This document shows positions 36,030 to 46,290 of a stretch of 64,000 nt of DNA, one piece after another (the first letter of the stretch is position 1; each line of letters starts with the position of its first letter). This stretch comes from Streptococcus mitis (GTDB lineage: Bacteria; Bacillota; Bacilli; Lactobacillales; Streptococcaceae), in assembly GCF_002860865.1 (NCBI RefSeq), contig NZ_PKIE01000002.1, forward strand, positions 186,001 through 250,000, written 5' to 3'. A program made the position numbers and the translations under genes. Under the pieces are notes generated by a model. The model was not told where the DNA came from. It saw only the letters and a program-made list of their open reading frames with translations, and did no database searches.

Positions 36030-36063
36030 TTTTAGGGGATGGTATAGTGCACATCCCCTAAAA
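36030..36063. repeat. Perfect 12-bp hairpin between rpmD and rplO
   Basis: TTTTAGGGGATG and CATCCCCTAAAA pair without mismatch around a ten-base loop. It sits within the operon between rpmD and rplO; a run of A and T in the arms could also make it a weak terminator. Confidence 0.65.
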
Positions 36064-36068
36064 ATTCA

Positions 36069-36251
36069 TTAGTTTACTTCTTCAACTGTTACCAAGTGAG
36101 ATACTGCTGTGATCATACCACGGATAGCAGCGTTATCTTCTTTAATAACAGAGCTGTTCAATTTGCCAAGTCCAAGTGCTACAACAGTTTTACGTTGTGA
36201 TGGAATGCGTCCGATTGGAGACTTAGTCAAAGTAATTTTAATTTGAGCCAT
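36069..36251 (-). CDS. rpmD: Ribosomal protein uL30
   Basis: A 60-residue protein starting [20 protein letters not shown]. The true ATG lies inside a longer frame that overlaps the rpsE end; the ATG at 36251 has GGGG upstream and matches family length. Confidence 0.95.
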   Translation of the reverse strand: MAQIKITLTKSPIGRIPSQRKTVVALGLGKLNSSVIKEDNAAIRGMITAVSHLVTVEEVN

Positions 36252-36264
36252 TTTATCCCCTTTC

Positions 36265-36759
36265 TTATGCCAAATCAGAAACTGAAATACCACGAAGGGC
36301 AGCAACTTCTTCAGCGCGTTTCAATTGTTTCAAACCTTCAACAGTTGCACGAACAATGTTGATTGGAGTGTTAGAACCAAGTGATTTAGATGTAATATCT
36401 GCCACACCTGCCAATTCCACAACGGCACGAACTGCACCACCAGCGGCAACTCCAGAACCTTCTACAGCAGGTTTCAACAATACTTTAGCTCCACCGAATT
36501 CTGAAAGAACTTCGTGTGGGATTGTTGTTCCAACCATAGGAACTTCGATCAAGTTTTTCTTAGCATCATCTACTGCTTTACGGATTGCTTCTGGAACTTC
36601 TTGAGCTTTACCAGTACCAAATCCTACGCGACCGTTGTGGTCACCAACAACAACAAGAGCTGCGAAACGAAGACGACGTCCACCTTTAACAACTTTTGTA
36701 ACACGGTTGACAGCAACTACGCGTTCTTCTAATTCAACTGCATTGTCTTTAAATGCCAT
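36265..36759 (-). CDS. rpsE: Ribosomal protein uS5
   Basis: A 164-residue 30S protein with the double-stranded-RNA-binding region ([20 protein letters not shown]) where spectinomycin-resistance changes occur; the wild-type VVKGGRR loop is present. It lies between rplR and rpmD. Confidence 0.97.
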   Translation of the reverse strand: MAFKDNAVELEERVVAVNRVTKVVKGGRRLRFAALVVVGDHNGRVGFGTGKAQEVPEAIRKAVDDAKKNLIEVPMVGTTIPHEVLSEFGGAKVLLKPAVEGSGVAAGGAVRAVVELAGVADITSKSLGSNTPINIVRATVEGLKQLKRAEEVAALRGISVSDLA

Positions 36760-36776
36760 TTTCTAGTGTCCTCCTA

Positions 36777-37133
36777 TTAGAATTTCAATCCGTTTTCACG
36801 AGCTGCATCAGCCAAAGCTTTCACACGTCCGTGATATAGATATCCACCGCGGTCGAACACCACTTCTGAAATACCTTTAGCGTTTGCACGTTCTGCAACG
36901 AGTTTACCGACAGCAACGGCTTGTTCAGTTTTAGTTCCTTTTGAAACTTCTTTGTCAAGAGTTGAAGCACTTGCGAGCGTTACACCCGCTACGTCATCAA
37001 TCACTTGAGCGTAGATGCCTGTATTAGAACGGAATACGTTCAAACGTGGGCGATCAGCAGTTCCAGAGAGTTTTCCGCGAACGCGACGGTGGCGTTTTTG
37101 GCGGAGTTTGTTTTTATCTGGTTTTGAAATCAC
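36777..37133 (-). CDS. rplR: Ribosomal protein uL18
   Basis: A 118-residue 5S-rRNA-binding protein. The start is the GTG at 37131-37133 ([20 protein letters not shown]), with GAGGTG seven bases upstream. A more distal in-frame ATG (37172) would add 13 non-conserved residues. Confidence 0.95.
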
Positions 37134-37216
37134 AGTTTTCACCTCTTTAGTTTTAAATCGTGTGCTATGCACAAAGTTGGAAAATAGGTTGGTGGTTGAG
37201 AATCAACCACTCAACA

Positions 37217-37753
37217 TTATTTACCTGTTTTACCTTCTTTACGGCGAACGAATTCACCAACGTAACGGATACCTTTACCTTTATATGGTTCTGGTGAACG
37301 AAGGCTACGTACGTAAGCAGCTGTTTGACCAACTACTTCTTTTGAAATTCCGCTAACAACGATTGTTGTTGGGTTTGGAAGTTCAAAAGTAATTCCTTCT
37401 GGAGCTTCAACTTCGTCTGGATGAGATTTACCAACAGCCAAAACAAGTTTAGATCCTTGAAGTTGTGCACGGTAACCAACCCCGCGCATTTCAAGTTCTT
37501 TCTTGAATCCTTCTGATACACCAACAACCATGTTGTTCAAAAGGGCACGAGTAGTTCCGTGGATAGTTTTCATTTCTTTTGAATCGTTTGGACGGTGAAG
37601 AGTTACTTCAGTACCTTCCACACGGATTTCAATATCTTTTGAGAACTCACGAGTAAGTTCTCCTTTAGGTCCTTTTACAGTTACAACGTTGTCATTGTTA
37701 GTGAGTTCAACACCAGCAGGCAACACGATAACTTTATTACCAATACGTGACAT
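37217..37753 (-). CDS. rplF: Ribosomal protein uL6
   Basis: A 178-residue protein with two similar domains. [16 protein letters not shown] opens it and [20 protein letters not shown] is the C-terminal 23S-binding region. An 83-base gap follows before rplR. Confidence 0.97.
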   Translation of the reverse strand: MSRIGNKVIVLPAGVELTNNDNVVTVKGPKGELTREFSKDIEIRVEGTEVTLHRPNDSKEMKTIHGTTRALLNNMVVGVSEGFKKELEMRGVGYRAQLQGSKLVLAVGKSHPDEVEAPEGITFELPNPTTIVVSGISKEVVGQTAAYVRSLRSPEPYKGKGIRYVGEFVRRKEGKTGK

Positions 37754-37940
37754 GTTTATTTTCTCCTGTTAAATTGTCAGGCCAGAACGGCCAGTTTTCA
37801 CGGGGTTAAATCGATTCCTCGATTTAAAGGAACATTTAGGTTTCAATTTCAAAGTGAATCTAAGCAGCGTCTCGCAGGCATAACTTTAGGTTAGGCAAGA
37901 GACGATAACGAAGAGTCACAAAGAAATTGGGAGCTAAATA
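37754..37940. other. Intergenic stretch between rpsH and rplF with hairpins
   Basis: These 187 bases hold two inverted repeats: TTAAATCGA with TCGATTTAA, and CGTCTCGC with GCAAGAGACG at a distance. The segment is unusual for a compact ribosomal operon. It does not clearly match the repeats at 38395-38612. Confidence 0.5.
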
Positions 37941-38339
37941 TTACCAAACGTAAGCGATAACTTCCCCACCAACATTCTTTTGGCGTGCTTCTTTATCAGT
38001 AAGCAAACCTTCAGAAGTTGAAAGGATCGCAATTCCAAGTCCGTTAAGAACTTTTGGAAGGTCTTCACGTTTTTTGTAGACACGAAGTCCTGGTTTAGAA
38101 ACACGTTTCAAGTTAGTGATAACTTTTTCACCGTTTGGTCCGTATTTAAGGAATACACGGATGATGCCTTGTTTGTCATCTTCGATGATTTCAACGTTTT
38201 TTACAAAACCTTCGCGTTTAAGGATTTCAGCAATCCCTTTTTTGATGTTTGATGCAGGTACTTCAAGTACTTCGTGTTTAGCTTGGTTAGCGTTACGAAT
38301 ACGAGTTAGGAAGTCTGCGATTGGGTCAGTCATAACCAT
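37941..38339 (-). CDS. rpsH: Ribosomal protein uS8
   Basis: A 132-residue 30S assembly protein that binds helix 21 of 16S rRNA, with [20 protein letters not shown] at its start and the C-terminus [11 protein letters not shown]. In E. coli uS8 represses the spc operon; whether that holds here is unknown. Start could be either of two close ATGs (38339 or 38333). Confidence 0.97.
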   Translation of the reverse strand: MVMTDPIADFLTRIRNANQAKHEVLEVPASNIKKGIAEILKREGFVKNVEIIEDDKQGIIRVFLKYGPNGEKVITNLKRVSKPGLRVYKKREDLPKVLNGLGIAILSTSEGLLTDKEARQKNVGGEVIAYVW

Positions 38340-38394
38340 TTTGTTTTTCTCCTCTTACTAGTAGTTTGCAAGTTGCACTTGCTAGTTAATACAT

Positions 38395-38498
38395 GATACA
38401 AAGAGCGTAACAGCAAGAGCAAAAATAGGCAATTTGATGCAGGAGCGATGCTCCAAAGAAAATTGGTCTTTTTTGCCAAAGCTGTAGCTCGTGTTCAA
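38395..38498 (+). repeat. Small palindromic repeat of the ribosomal cluster, copy 1
   Basis: Begins GATACAAAGAGCG and ends CTCGTGTTCAA. It is a diverged copy in the same orientation as 44994-45097 and inverted with respect to 38512-38612, lying between rpsZ and rpsH. Confidence 0.55.
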
Positions 38499-38511
38499 AT
38501 TGGCAAGCCCA

Positions 38512-38612
38512 ACTGAACCCGGGCTAAACTCTGTGTGAAAAAGATAAACTTTCCTAGAAACTTCAGTTTCTTCGTCAAGTTTCCTATTTTCACTTAGAGT
38601 TTTGACGCCCTT
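38512..38612 (-). repeat. Small palindromic repeat of the ribosomal cluster, copy 2 (inverted)
   Basis: GGGCTAAACTCTGTGTGAAA to TTTTGACGCCC is the reverse complement of the element at 44994-45097, with about 80 percent identity. Copies 1 and 2 form an inverted pair between rpsZ and rpsH. The unit itself folds (GTGAAAAAGATAAAC against GTTTCCTATTTTCAC). Confidence 0.75.
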
Positions 38613-38623
38613 GATATCTTAAA

Positions 38624-38809
38624 TTACCAAGATGCTTTTGTTACACCAGGGATTTGTCCTTTGTAAGCTAATTCACGGAAGCAAACACGGCAAAGTTTAA
38701 ATTTGCGGTAAACTGAATGTGGACGACCACATTTTTCACAACGAGTATAAGCTTGAGTAGAGAACTTCGCTGGACGTTTGTTCTTAGCAATCATTGATTT
38801 TTTAGCCAT
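38624..38809 (-). CDS. rpsZ: Ribosomal protein uS14, zinc-binding type
   Basis: A 61-residue uS14 with two CxxC pairs (CEKCGRPHS and CRVC). This is the Zn-dependent short form; a zinc-free paralogue elsewhere is usual in streptococci. It lies between rplE and the repeat-filled gap before rpsH. Confidence 0.96.
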
Positions 38810-38826
38810 TAGATTTACCTCCTATA

Positions 38827-39369
38827 TTATTTTGCAAAAGGCATTCCAAGGCCTGTAAGCAATGCACGTGACTCTTCGTCAGTGTTAGCAGTTGTTACGA
38901 TAACGATGTCAAGACCACGAGTTTTGTCAACGTCATCAAAGTTGATTTCTGGGAAGATCAATTGTTCTTTCACACCAAGTGTGTAGTTTCCGCGTCCATC
39001 AAATGATTTTGTTGGAACACCGTGGAAGTCACGTACACGTGGAAGTGAAACTGAAACCAATTTATCCAAGAATTCGTACATACGTTCACCACGAAGGGTA
39101 ACTTTTGCACCAATCGCAACACCTTCACGAAGACGGAAGCCGGCGATTGATTTTTTAGCTTTAGTGATAAGTGGTTTTTGACCTGAGATAAGTGCCAATT
39201 CTTCAGCAGCTTTTTCAAGGCTTTTAGCGTTTGATACAGCTTCACCAACACCCATGTTCAAAACGATCTTATCTACTTTAGGCACAGCCATCACTGATGA
39301 GTAGTTGAATTGTTCTGTCAAAGTAGGAACTACTTCATTAAGATATTTTTCTTTTAAACGATTTGCCAT
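38827..39369 (-). CDS. rplE: Ribosomal protein uL5
   Basis: A 180-residue 5S-rRNA-binding protein: [13 protein letters not shown], then [13 protein letters not shown] and [18 protein letters not shown] at the C-terminus. Standard position between rplX and rpsZ. Confidence 0.97.
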   Translation of the reverse strand: MANRLKEKYLNEVVPTLTEQFNYSSVMAVPKVDKIVLNMGVGEAVSNAKSLEKAAEELALISGQKPLITKAKKSIAGFRLREGVAIGAKVTLRGERMYEFLDKLVSVSLPRVRDFHGVPTKSFDGRGNYTLGVKEQLIFPEINFDDVDKTRGLDIVIVTTANTDEESRALLTGLGMPFAK

Positions 39370-39392
39370 TATACTTCTCCTTTCCTTCGTGA

Positions 39393-39698
39393 TTAATCAA
39401 GCACTTCGCCTGATTTTTTGTTGTAGCGAACTTTTTTACCGTCTACAAATTTGTAACCAACACGACCAGCTACACCATTTTTGTCCAAAACTTGAACGTT
39501 TGATACGTGGATAGCTGCTTCTTTCTCGATGATACCACCTTGAGGAAGCTCGTTAGTTGGACGTTGGTGTTTCTTAACGATGTTAACACCTTCAACGATA
39601 ACTTTGTTTACTTTTGGAAGGGCAGTAAGGACAACAGCTTCTGTTCCCTTATCTTTACCAGCGATTACGCGAACTTTGTCGCCTTTTTTTACAAACAT
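39393..39698 (-). CDS. rplX: Ribosomal protein uL24
   Basis: A 101-residue KOW-domain protein ([20 protein letters not shown]) that starts 50S assembly. The basic ending NKKSGEVLD is family-like. Confidence 0.97.
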
Positions 39699-39776
39699 TA
39701 GGTTTCTCCTTGATTTTTCTTACGCCCATAAGGGCACCCTGGAGGTAAATCCAGGGGACTAGTTTGTTTCTAAAAA

Positions 39777-40145
39777 TTAAAGTACTTCTGGAGCAAGTGA
39801 CACGATCTTCATGAAGCCACCTTCACGCAATTCACGTGCAACTGGGCCAAAGATACGTGTTCCGCGAGGAGTTTTGTCTTCACGGATGATAACTGCTGCG
39901 TTTTCGTCAAATTTGATGTATGAACCATCAGCACGACGAGCACCTGATTTAGTACGAACGATAACTGCTTTAACAACGTCACCTTTTTTAACCGCACCAC
40001 CAGGAGTAGCTTGTTTTACAGATGCCACAATAACATCACCGATGTTTGCAAATTTACGTCCTGAACCACCAAGAACTTTGATAGTCAAGATTTCACGAGC
40101 ACCGCTGTTGTCTGCGACTTTCAAACGAGTTTCTGTTTGAATCAT
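39777..40145 (-). CDS. rplN: Ribosomal protein uL14
   Basis: A 122-residue protein, [20 protein letters not shown] to [15 protein letters not shown]. It binds the factor-binding side of the 50S subunit. A 78-base gap separates it from rplX. Confidence 0.97.
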   Translation of the reverse strand: MIQTETRLKVADNSGAREILTIKVLGGSGRKFANIGDVIVASVKQATPGGAVKKGDVVKAVIVRTKSGARRADGSYIKFDENAAVIIREDKTPRGTRIFGPVARELREGGFMKIVSLAPEVL

Positions 40146-40170
40146 TTCAGTTTTCTCCTTTCAGGTTTGA

Positions 40171-40431
40171 TTAGATGATGACCGCTTCTTCAACAACTTC
40201 TACAAGACGGAAACGTTTTGTAGCTGAAAGCGGGCGAGTTTCCATGATACGTACGATATCGCCTTCTTTGGCAACATTGTTTTCATCATGAGCTTTGTAT
40301 TTTTTAGAGTAGTTAATACGTTTACCATAGACTGGGTGGTTACGTTTTGTTTCAACTACAACTGTGATTGTCTTGTCCATTTTGTCAGATACAACACGTC
40401 CAACAAGAACTTTACGATTATTGCGTTCCAT
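40171..40431 (-). CDS. rpsQ: Ribosomal protein uS17
   Basis: An 86-residue OB-fold 30S protein, [20 protein letters not shown] near its start. It is 24 bases after rpmC. Confidence 0.97.
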
Positions 40432-40455
40432 TGAAATTTCTCCTTCCCTAGTCTA

Positions 40456-40662
40456 TTATTTCGCTTCAGATTGAACTGTTTTGATACGAGCGATTTGTTT
40501 TTTAACTTCTTTCAAGCGAGCTGTTTGTTCCAATTGACCAGTAGCAGCTTGGAAACGAAGTTCAAACAATTCTTTTTTCAATTCGTTTTCGCGCTTCGCG
40601 AGTTCTTCTTGAGAAAGACCACGAAGTTCTTTAACAAATTCTTTTACTTCATTAAGTTTCAT
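40456..40662 (-). CDS. rpmC: Ribosomal protein uL29
   Basis: A 68-residue two-helix protein, [20 protein letters not shown] at the start and [16 protein letters not shown] at the end. It is located at the peptide exit, near the SRP and trigger-factor site. Confidence 0.97.
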
Positions 40663-40671
40663 GCCTTCTCC

Positions 40672-41085
40672 TTATTCTGCTTCACGTTTTACGAATTTAC
40701 ATTTAACTGGCAATTTGTGGCTAGCAAGACGAAGCGCTTCGCGAGCGATCTCTTCAGATACACCAGCGATTTCGAACATCACTTTACCACGTTTAACTGG
40801 TGCTACCCAACCTTCAGGTGCCCCTTTACCAGATCCCATACGCACACCGATAGCTTTAGCAGTGTATGATTTGTGTGGGAAGATTTTAATCCAAACTTTA
40901 CCACCACGTTTCATGTAACGAGTCATGGCGATACGAGCAGCTTCGATTTGGCGGTTAGTGATCCAGTGGCTAGTTGTAGCTTGAAGACCGTATTCACCGA
41001 ATGCTACTTCTTTTCCACCTTTTGCTTCACCGCGCATTTTTCCACGGAATTCACGACGGTGTTTAACACGTTTAGGTACTAACAT
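40672..41085 (-). CDS. rplP: Ribosomal protein uL16
   Basis: A 137-residue protein starting [20 protein letters not shown], with [20 protein letters not shown] near the tRNA elbow site. It starts only three bases after rpsC. Confidence 0.97.
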   Translation of the reverse strand: MLVPKRVKHRREFRGKMRGEAKGGKEVAFGEYGLQATTSHWITNRQIEAARIAMTRYMKRGGKVWIKIFPHKSYTAKAIGVRMGSGKGAPEGWVAPVKRGKVMFEIAGVSEEIAREALRLASHKLPVKCKFVKREAE

Positions 41086-41088
41086 TGG

Positions 41089-41742
41089 TTATTTACCTCC
41101 TTTAGTGTTTTTGCGAGCTGGAAGAACTTCACCACGGTAGATCCATACTTTAACACCAAGTTTACCGTATGTAGTATCTGCTTCTTCCCAAGCGTAATCG
41201 ATATCTGCACGAAGTGTGTGAAGCGGAACAGTTCCTTCAGAGTATCCTTCAGCACGGGCGATATCTGCACCGTTCAAACGACCTGATACTTGAGTTTTGA
41301 TTCCTTTAGCTCCAGCACGCATTGCACGTTGGATTGCTTGTTTTTGTGCACGACGGAAAGCAACACGTTGCTCCAATTGACGAGCAATTCCTTCACCTAC
41401 AAGGTGAGCATCCAAATCAGGTTGTTTGATTTCGATGATGTTGATGTGTACTTGTTTTCCAGTCAATTTGTTAAGTTTTGCACGGAGTGCATCAACGTTA
41501 GCACCACCTTTACCGATAACCATACCTGGTTTAGCAGTGTGAAGTGAAACGTTAACTTTGTTTACTGCGCGTTCGATTTCGATAGTTGAAACTGCTGCGT
41601 CAGCAAGTTCTTTTTGAACGAATTTACGGATTGCAAGATCTTCATGAAGGTAATCCGCGTATTCTTTTTCAGCATACCATTTGGCATCCCAATCACGGAT
41701 GATGCCGACACGCATACCAATTGGATGTACTTTTTGACCCAC
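41089..41742 (-). CDS. rpsC: Ribosomal protein uS3
   Basis: A 217-residue protein with a KH domain ([20 protein letters not shown]) at the mRNA entry channel and the [20 protein letters not shown] motif. It is 12 bases after rplV. Confidence 0.97.
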
Positions 41743-41754
41743 GATTTTACCTCC

Positions 41755-42099
41755 TTATTTTTCTGCAACAGCTACAGTGATGTGAGCTGTACGTTTGTTG
41801 ATTGGTGAAGCTGAACCTTTCGCACGTGGACGGAAACGTTTCATAGTTGGTCCTTCGTTTGCGAATGCTTCAGATACTACCAAGTTAGCTTTATCCAAAC
41901 CAAAGTTGTTTTCAGCGTTAGCTACAGCTGAGTTCAAAACTTTCAAGATGATTTCAGCAGCTTTGTTTGGAGTGAATGTCAAGATTGCGATTGCATCGGC
42001 TACGCTTTTACCACGGATGTTATCAAGAACAAGACGTGATTTACGAGGTGAAACACGTACTGTACGAGCCATTGCTTTAGCTGAAGTAATTTCTGCCAT
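41755..42099 (-). CDS. rplV: Ribosomal protein uL22
   Basis: A 114-residue tunnel-wall protein; the C-terminal hairpin loop ([19 protein letters not shown]) has wild-type sequence where macrolide-resistance changes map. Confidence 0.97.
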   Translation of the reverse strand: MAEITSAKAMARTVRVSPRKSRLVLDNIRGKSVADAIAILTFTPNKAAEIILKVLNSAVANAENNFGLDKANLVVSEAFANEGPTMKRFRPRAKGSASPINKRTAHITVAVAEK

Positions 42100-42110
42100 T
42101 TATGTTCTCC

Positions 42111-42392
42111 TTATTTTCTACGTGTTTTCTTGTCGTCTGCAGCGTGACCTTTGTAAGTACGAGTTGGTGCAAATTCACCAAGTTTGTGACCTACCATGTC
42201 TTCTTGGATGTAAACAGGTACGTGTTTACGTCCGTCATAAACTGCAATAGTGTAACCAATGAAACTTGGGAAGATCGTTGAACGACGTGACCAAGTTTTA
42301 ATAACTTTTTTCTTTTCGTCGTTAGCTTGAGCTTCAACTTTTTTCATCAAATGCTCATCGACGAAAGGTCCTTTTTTAAGACTGCGTCCCAT
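42111..42392 (-). CDS. rpsS: Ribosomal protein uS19
   Basis: A 93-residue 30S head protein, [20 protein letters not shown] to [14 protein letters not shown] gap of 107 bases to rplB contains short inverted repeats (GCGCTCC/GGAGCGC). Confidence 0.97.
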
Positions 42393-42499
42393 TTTTATAT
42401 TTTCTCCTTTAAATGTTGTACCACAGCGGCTTGCGCTCCTATGGAGCGCTACCGAGTTGGCGGATTGATTTACTAGTTACTTAAGCGACTAGTTTAATA

Positions 42500-43333
42500 T
42501 TATTTCTCGTTGCGACGACGAACGATAAGTTTGTCAGATTTCGCTTTCTTGTTACGAGTTTTAAGACCAAGAGCAGGTTTGCCCCATGGAGTAGATGGTG
42601 CTTTACGACCAACTGGTGCTTTACCTTCACCACCACCGTGTGGGTGATCGTTAGGGTTCATTACAGAACCACGAACTGTTGGGCGGATACCTTTCCAACG
42701 ACTACGTCCTGCTTTACCAAGGTTTACAAGTCCGTGTTGTTCGTTTCCGACAACACCAACTGTAGCACGACAAGTTCCAAGAATCATACGAACTTCACCT
42801 GATTGAAGACGAACAAGAACGTATTTACCTTCAGAACCCAATACTTGAGCAGATGCACCAGCAGCACGTACCAATTCACCACCACGACCTGGTTTCAACT
42901 CGATGTTGTGGATCAAAGTACCAACTGGGATGTTAGCAAGTGGAAGAGCATTTCCGACTTTAATATCTGCTTCTGGACCTGAAACGATACGTTGACCTAC
43001 TTCAAGACCTTTTGGAGCGATGATGTATGCTTTCACACCGTCAGTGTAGTGTACAAGAGCGATGTTTGCAGAACGGTTTGGATCGTACTCGATTGTTTTA
43101 ACAACTGCTTCAACGTTGTCTTTGTTACGTTTGAAGTCAACCAAACGGTAGAAACGTTTGTGGCCACCACCTTGGTGACGAACTGTGATACGACCGTTGT
43201 TGTTACGACCAGCCTTGCTCTTCAATGCAACAAGCAATGATTTTTCAGGAGTGCTTGTTGTGATTTCAGCGAAATCCAAAGAAGTCATATTACGGCGACC
43301 GTTTGTTGTTGGTTTATAAACACGAATTCCCAC
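42500..43333 (-). CDS. rplB: Ribosomal protein uL2
   Basis: A 277-residue protein near the peptidyl-transferase centre, containing the conserved [20 protein letters not shown] region with its essential His. It is 17 bases after rplW. Confidence 0.98.
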
Positions 43334-43350
43334 GATATTTCCTCCTTAGA

Positions 43351-43647
43351 TTATTCAGCTTCAGCAGCAAACAACTCGATTGCTTTAGAATCAGCTGTAA
43401 GTGTGATGATAGCTTTTTTAGTTTTGTTAGTAAAACCAGTGTAACGTCCAACACGTTTAGCTTTTGGTTTTACGTTGATTGTGTTAACATTAGCAACTTT
43501 AACACCTTCGAAAGCAGCTTCAACAGCTTGCTTGATCAAAAGTTTGTGTGCGCGAGTGTCAACTTCAAATACATATTTTCCTGCTTCAAGTTGAGCCATT
43601 GAGCTTTCAGTGATGACAGGTTTTTTGATAACATCATACAAATTCAT
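43351..43647 (-). CDS. rplW: Ribosomal protein uL23
   Basis: A 98-residue protein at the peptide exit that docks trigger factor and [20 protein letters not shown] at the start. Its first base overlaps the last base of the rplD stop codon. Confidence 0.97.
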
Positions 43648-44270
43648 TATGCAAGAACCTCCTCGATTTTAGAGATAGCTGCTTGAGTAACAAGAAGTTT
43701 GTCACTATTTGCGATGTCAAGAACACTTGCAGTTGTAGCAGTCGCAACTTTCACGTTTGGAAGGTTACGAGCTGAGAGAGCTGCGAATTCGTTTCCTTCT
43801 TCAAGAATAACAAGGACTTTAGAATCGATGCTCAAAGCTGCAAGAACTTTTGCAAATTCAGCAGTTTTTGGAGCTGTAAATTCAAGAGAATCAACGGCTA
43901 CAAATTTATTTTCAGCAACTTTTTCTGAGTAAACAGATTTAAGCGCAAGGCGACGAACTTTTTGAGGAAGTTTGTACGCATAGCTACGTGGAGTTGGTCC
44001 GAAGACGATTCCACCACCACGCCATTGTGGAGAGCGGATAGAACCTTGACGAGCACGCCCAGTTCCTTTTTGACGCCATGGTTTGCGTCCGCCACCTGAA
44101 ACAGCTGAGCGGTTTTTAACTGCGTGAGTTCCTTGACGAAGGCTAGCACGTTGGCTGATGATCACATCAAACACAACAGATTGGTTTGGTTCGATACCAA
44201 AGATTGCATCGTTAAGAACAACTTCGCCAGCTTGTTTACCAGTTTGGTCGAATAATGTTACATTTGCCAT
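43647..44270 (-). CDS. rplD: Ribosomal protein uL4
   Basis: A 207-residue tunnel protein with the long loop ([20 protein letters not shown]) that carries wild-type residues at the macrolide-resistance hot spot. In E. coli uL4 regulates the S10 operon; no equivalent site has been established here. Confidence 0.97.
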
Positions 44271-44294
44271 TTTGACTGTATTCCCCTTTCCTTA

Positions 44295-44921
44295 TTATTT
44301 ACCAGCTTTAACTGCTGATTTGATAGTGATAAGAGATTTCTTAGCACCTGGTACGTTACCTTTGATAAGGATAACGTTCTTTTCTGGAACAACTTGTACA
44401 ACTTCAAGGTTTTGAATTGTTACGCGGTCACCACCCATACGTCCTGCAAGATTTTTACCTTTGAATACGCGGTTAGGTGCAACAGGTCCCATAGAACCTG
44501 GACGACGGTGGTAACGAGAACCGTGAGCCATTGGTCCACGTGATTGTCCGTGGCGTTTGATAACACCTTGGAAACCTTTACCTTTAGAAGTACCAGTTAC
44601 GTCAACAACGTCTCCAGCTGCGAATGTTTCAACTGTGATTTCAGCACCAACTTCCAAGCCTTCAACGTTTTTGAATTCACGAATGAAGCGCTTAGGAGCC
44701 GTGTTAGCTTTCGCTACATGTCCTTTAGCAGGTTTGTTGCTCAATACTTCGCGTTTGTCATCGAAACCAACTTGGATAGCGTTGTATCCGTCTGTTTCAA
44801 CAGTTTTAACTTGAAGAACAACGTTTGGAGTTGCTTCAATAACTGTTACAGGGATCAATTCGCCAGCTTCAGTGAAGATTTGAGTCATTCCCACTTTTTT
44901 CCCTAAGATTCCTTTTGTCAT
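44295..44921 (-). CDS. rplC: Ribosomal protein uL3
   Basis: A 208-residue protein with [20 protein letters not shown] and [12 protein letters not shown], the loop reaching the peptidyl-transferase centre. A 216-base gap containing a repeat element separates it from rpsJ. Confidence 0.97.
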
Positions 44922-44993
44922 GAGAAAATAGTTCCTTTTCTATATTTTTTATTCAAAAAGTTTTTAACGAGCGTTTTTTATGCTCAAGTCTAA

Positions 44994-45097
44994 GATACAA
45001 AGGGCGTCAAACTCAAAGTGAAAATAGGAAACTGACGCAGTGTCTAGCAGACACTAGGAAGTTTATCTTTTTCACACCGAGTTTAGCCCGTGTTCAA
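44994..45097 (+). repeat. Small palindromic repeat between rpsJ and rplC
   Basis: GATACAAAGGGCGTCAAACT to AGTTTAGCCCGTGTTCAA, about 104 bp, with imperfect internal inversion (ACTC...GTGAAAA near the left, TTTTTCACACCGAGT at the right). It matches the inverted element at 38512-38612 and, more loosely, 38395-38498. It is unlike RUP. It lies within an essential operon without destroying any gene. Confidence 0.75.
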
Positions 45098-45137
45098 TTA
45101 GATTGAAACACCAGCCTCTGCTCTTTTATATTTTAGA

Positions 45138-45446
45138 TTAAAGTTTGATTTCTACGTTTACACCACTTGGAAGATCCAATTTCATCAAAGCATCAACTGT
45201 TTTTTGAGTTGGATTAACGATATCGATCAAACGTTTGTGTGTACGCATTTCGAATTGTTCGCGAGAGTCTTTGTATTTGTGAGTCGCACGAATGATTGTG
45301 TAGAGGCTACGTTCAGTTGGAAGTGGGATTGGACCCGCAACTTGTGCACCTGTACGAGTAGCTGATTCTACGATTTTTGCAGCCGCTGTGTCAAGCGTAC
45401 GGTGTTCGTAAGCTTTCAAACGGATACGGATTTTTTTGTTTGCCAT
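45138..45446 (-). CDS. rpsJ: Ribosomal protein uS10
   Basis: A 102-residue protein, [20 protein letters not shown] to [11 protein letters not shown]. It is the first gene of the 29-gene cluster and also acts with NusB in antitermination. It has its own promoter and a leader of about 130 nt. Confidence 0.97.
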
Positions 45447-45576
45447 CTTTTTCTCCTTTTCGTCTATTTAAGATAATAGGCTAGCTCCACAAGAAAACCG
45501 ACGCGGTGTTGCGTGGCAATGCAACCGAGCGTGTCGCAACCTCTTGCATCAAAGCTAAAGCTGTAATTTACAGCAC
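45447..45576 (-). promoter_or_regulatory. S10 operon leader with hairpins
   Basis: The 130-nt leader contains a palindrome (GCTGTAA/TTACAGC-type) and a larger hairpin built from GGTTGC and GCAACACC within GC-rich flanks. These may mediate autogenous control of the ribosomal operon. No specific Rfam-type leader is claimed. Confidence 0.5.
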
Positions 45577-45582
45577 CATAAT

Positions 45583-45611
45583 AGAATAACACAAAGCCCC
45601 TGCGATTGCAA
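45583..45611 (-). promoter_or_regulatory. S10 operon promoter
   Basis: On the minus strand TTGCAA (45606-45611) and TATTCT (45583-45588) are 17 bases apart, upstream of rpsJ. The spacer is G-rich. Confidence 0.65.
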
Positions 45612-45699
45612 GGGATTTGTTGCTGTTTTTTAAAATTTTTAACATGAAAATGTTTTCTTTTTTGACAGGTCATTTATTTAAGTATTCTATGGAAGAAAG

Positions 45700-46290
45700 T
45701 TACTCTCTCTTCACCTGTTCATAGCTTTCTTTTCCATCATTGAGTTTGTCCCAAATCACTACTTGCCCACTTTTGAGAGATTTTTGCACATCGATAATTC
45801 GTTGGTTGGACGAACCTCGAAACTGTAGCATGAGATTTCTCTTAGTTCGGTCATATCGTCCATCGACAAGAATGTCAATCAGTGACAAGAGTTCCAGTTT
45901 ATCTGGAGTTTCCAACATCATTTCTTCCCAAGTGTAGCCAGTCCATGACCAGATGTCTTTTTCTGGCAATTCCTTCCGAATGCGTTTAACGAGAGGTAAG
46001 AGAATGCCCGTATTGAGAAAGGGCTCCCCTCCTAGCAAGGTCAATCCTTGAACATAGGGCTGGGCAAGGTCTGCCATGATCTGTTCTTCTAGCTCTGCTG
46101 TATAGGGAATGCCAGCATTAAAAGACCAAGTCGCAACATTATAACATCCCTCGCAGTGAAACATGCAGCCTGATACATAGAGGGAGTTACGCACACCTTC
46201 TCCATCTACAAAGTTGAAGGCCTTGTAGTCGATGATACGCCCTTGACTGAGTTCCTCGTTTTTCCATTCTTGTGGTTTTGGATTATTCAT
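45700..46290 (-). CDS. nrdG: Anaerobic ribonucleotide reductase activating protein
   Basis: This 196-residue radical-SAM enzyme installs the glycyl radical on NrdD. The iron-sulfur motif CxxxCxxC is at Cys42, Cys46 and Cys49 (GCMFHCEGCYN), and LLGGEPFLN is the SAM-binding GGE motif. Its ATG overlaps the end of the upstream acetyltransferase gene by eight bases. It belongs to the nrdD operon. Confidence 0.95.
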   Translation of the reverse strand: MNNPKPQEWKNEELSQGRIIDYKAFNFVDGEGVRNSLYVSGCMFHCEGCYNVATWSFNAGIPYTAELEEQIMADLAQPYVQGLTLLGGEPFLNTGILLPLVKRIRKELPEKDIWSWTGYTWEEMMLETPDKLELLSLIDILVDGRYDRTKRNLMLQFRGSSNQRIIDVQKSLKSGQVVIWDKLNDGKESYEQVKRE

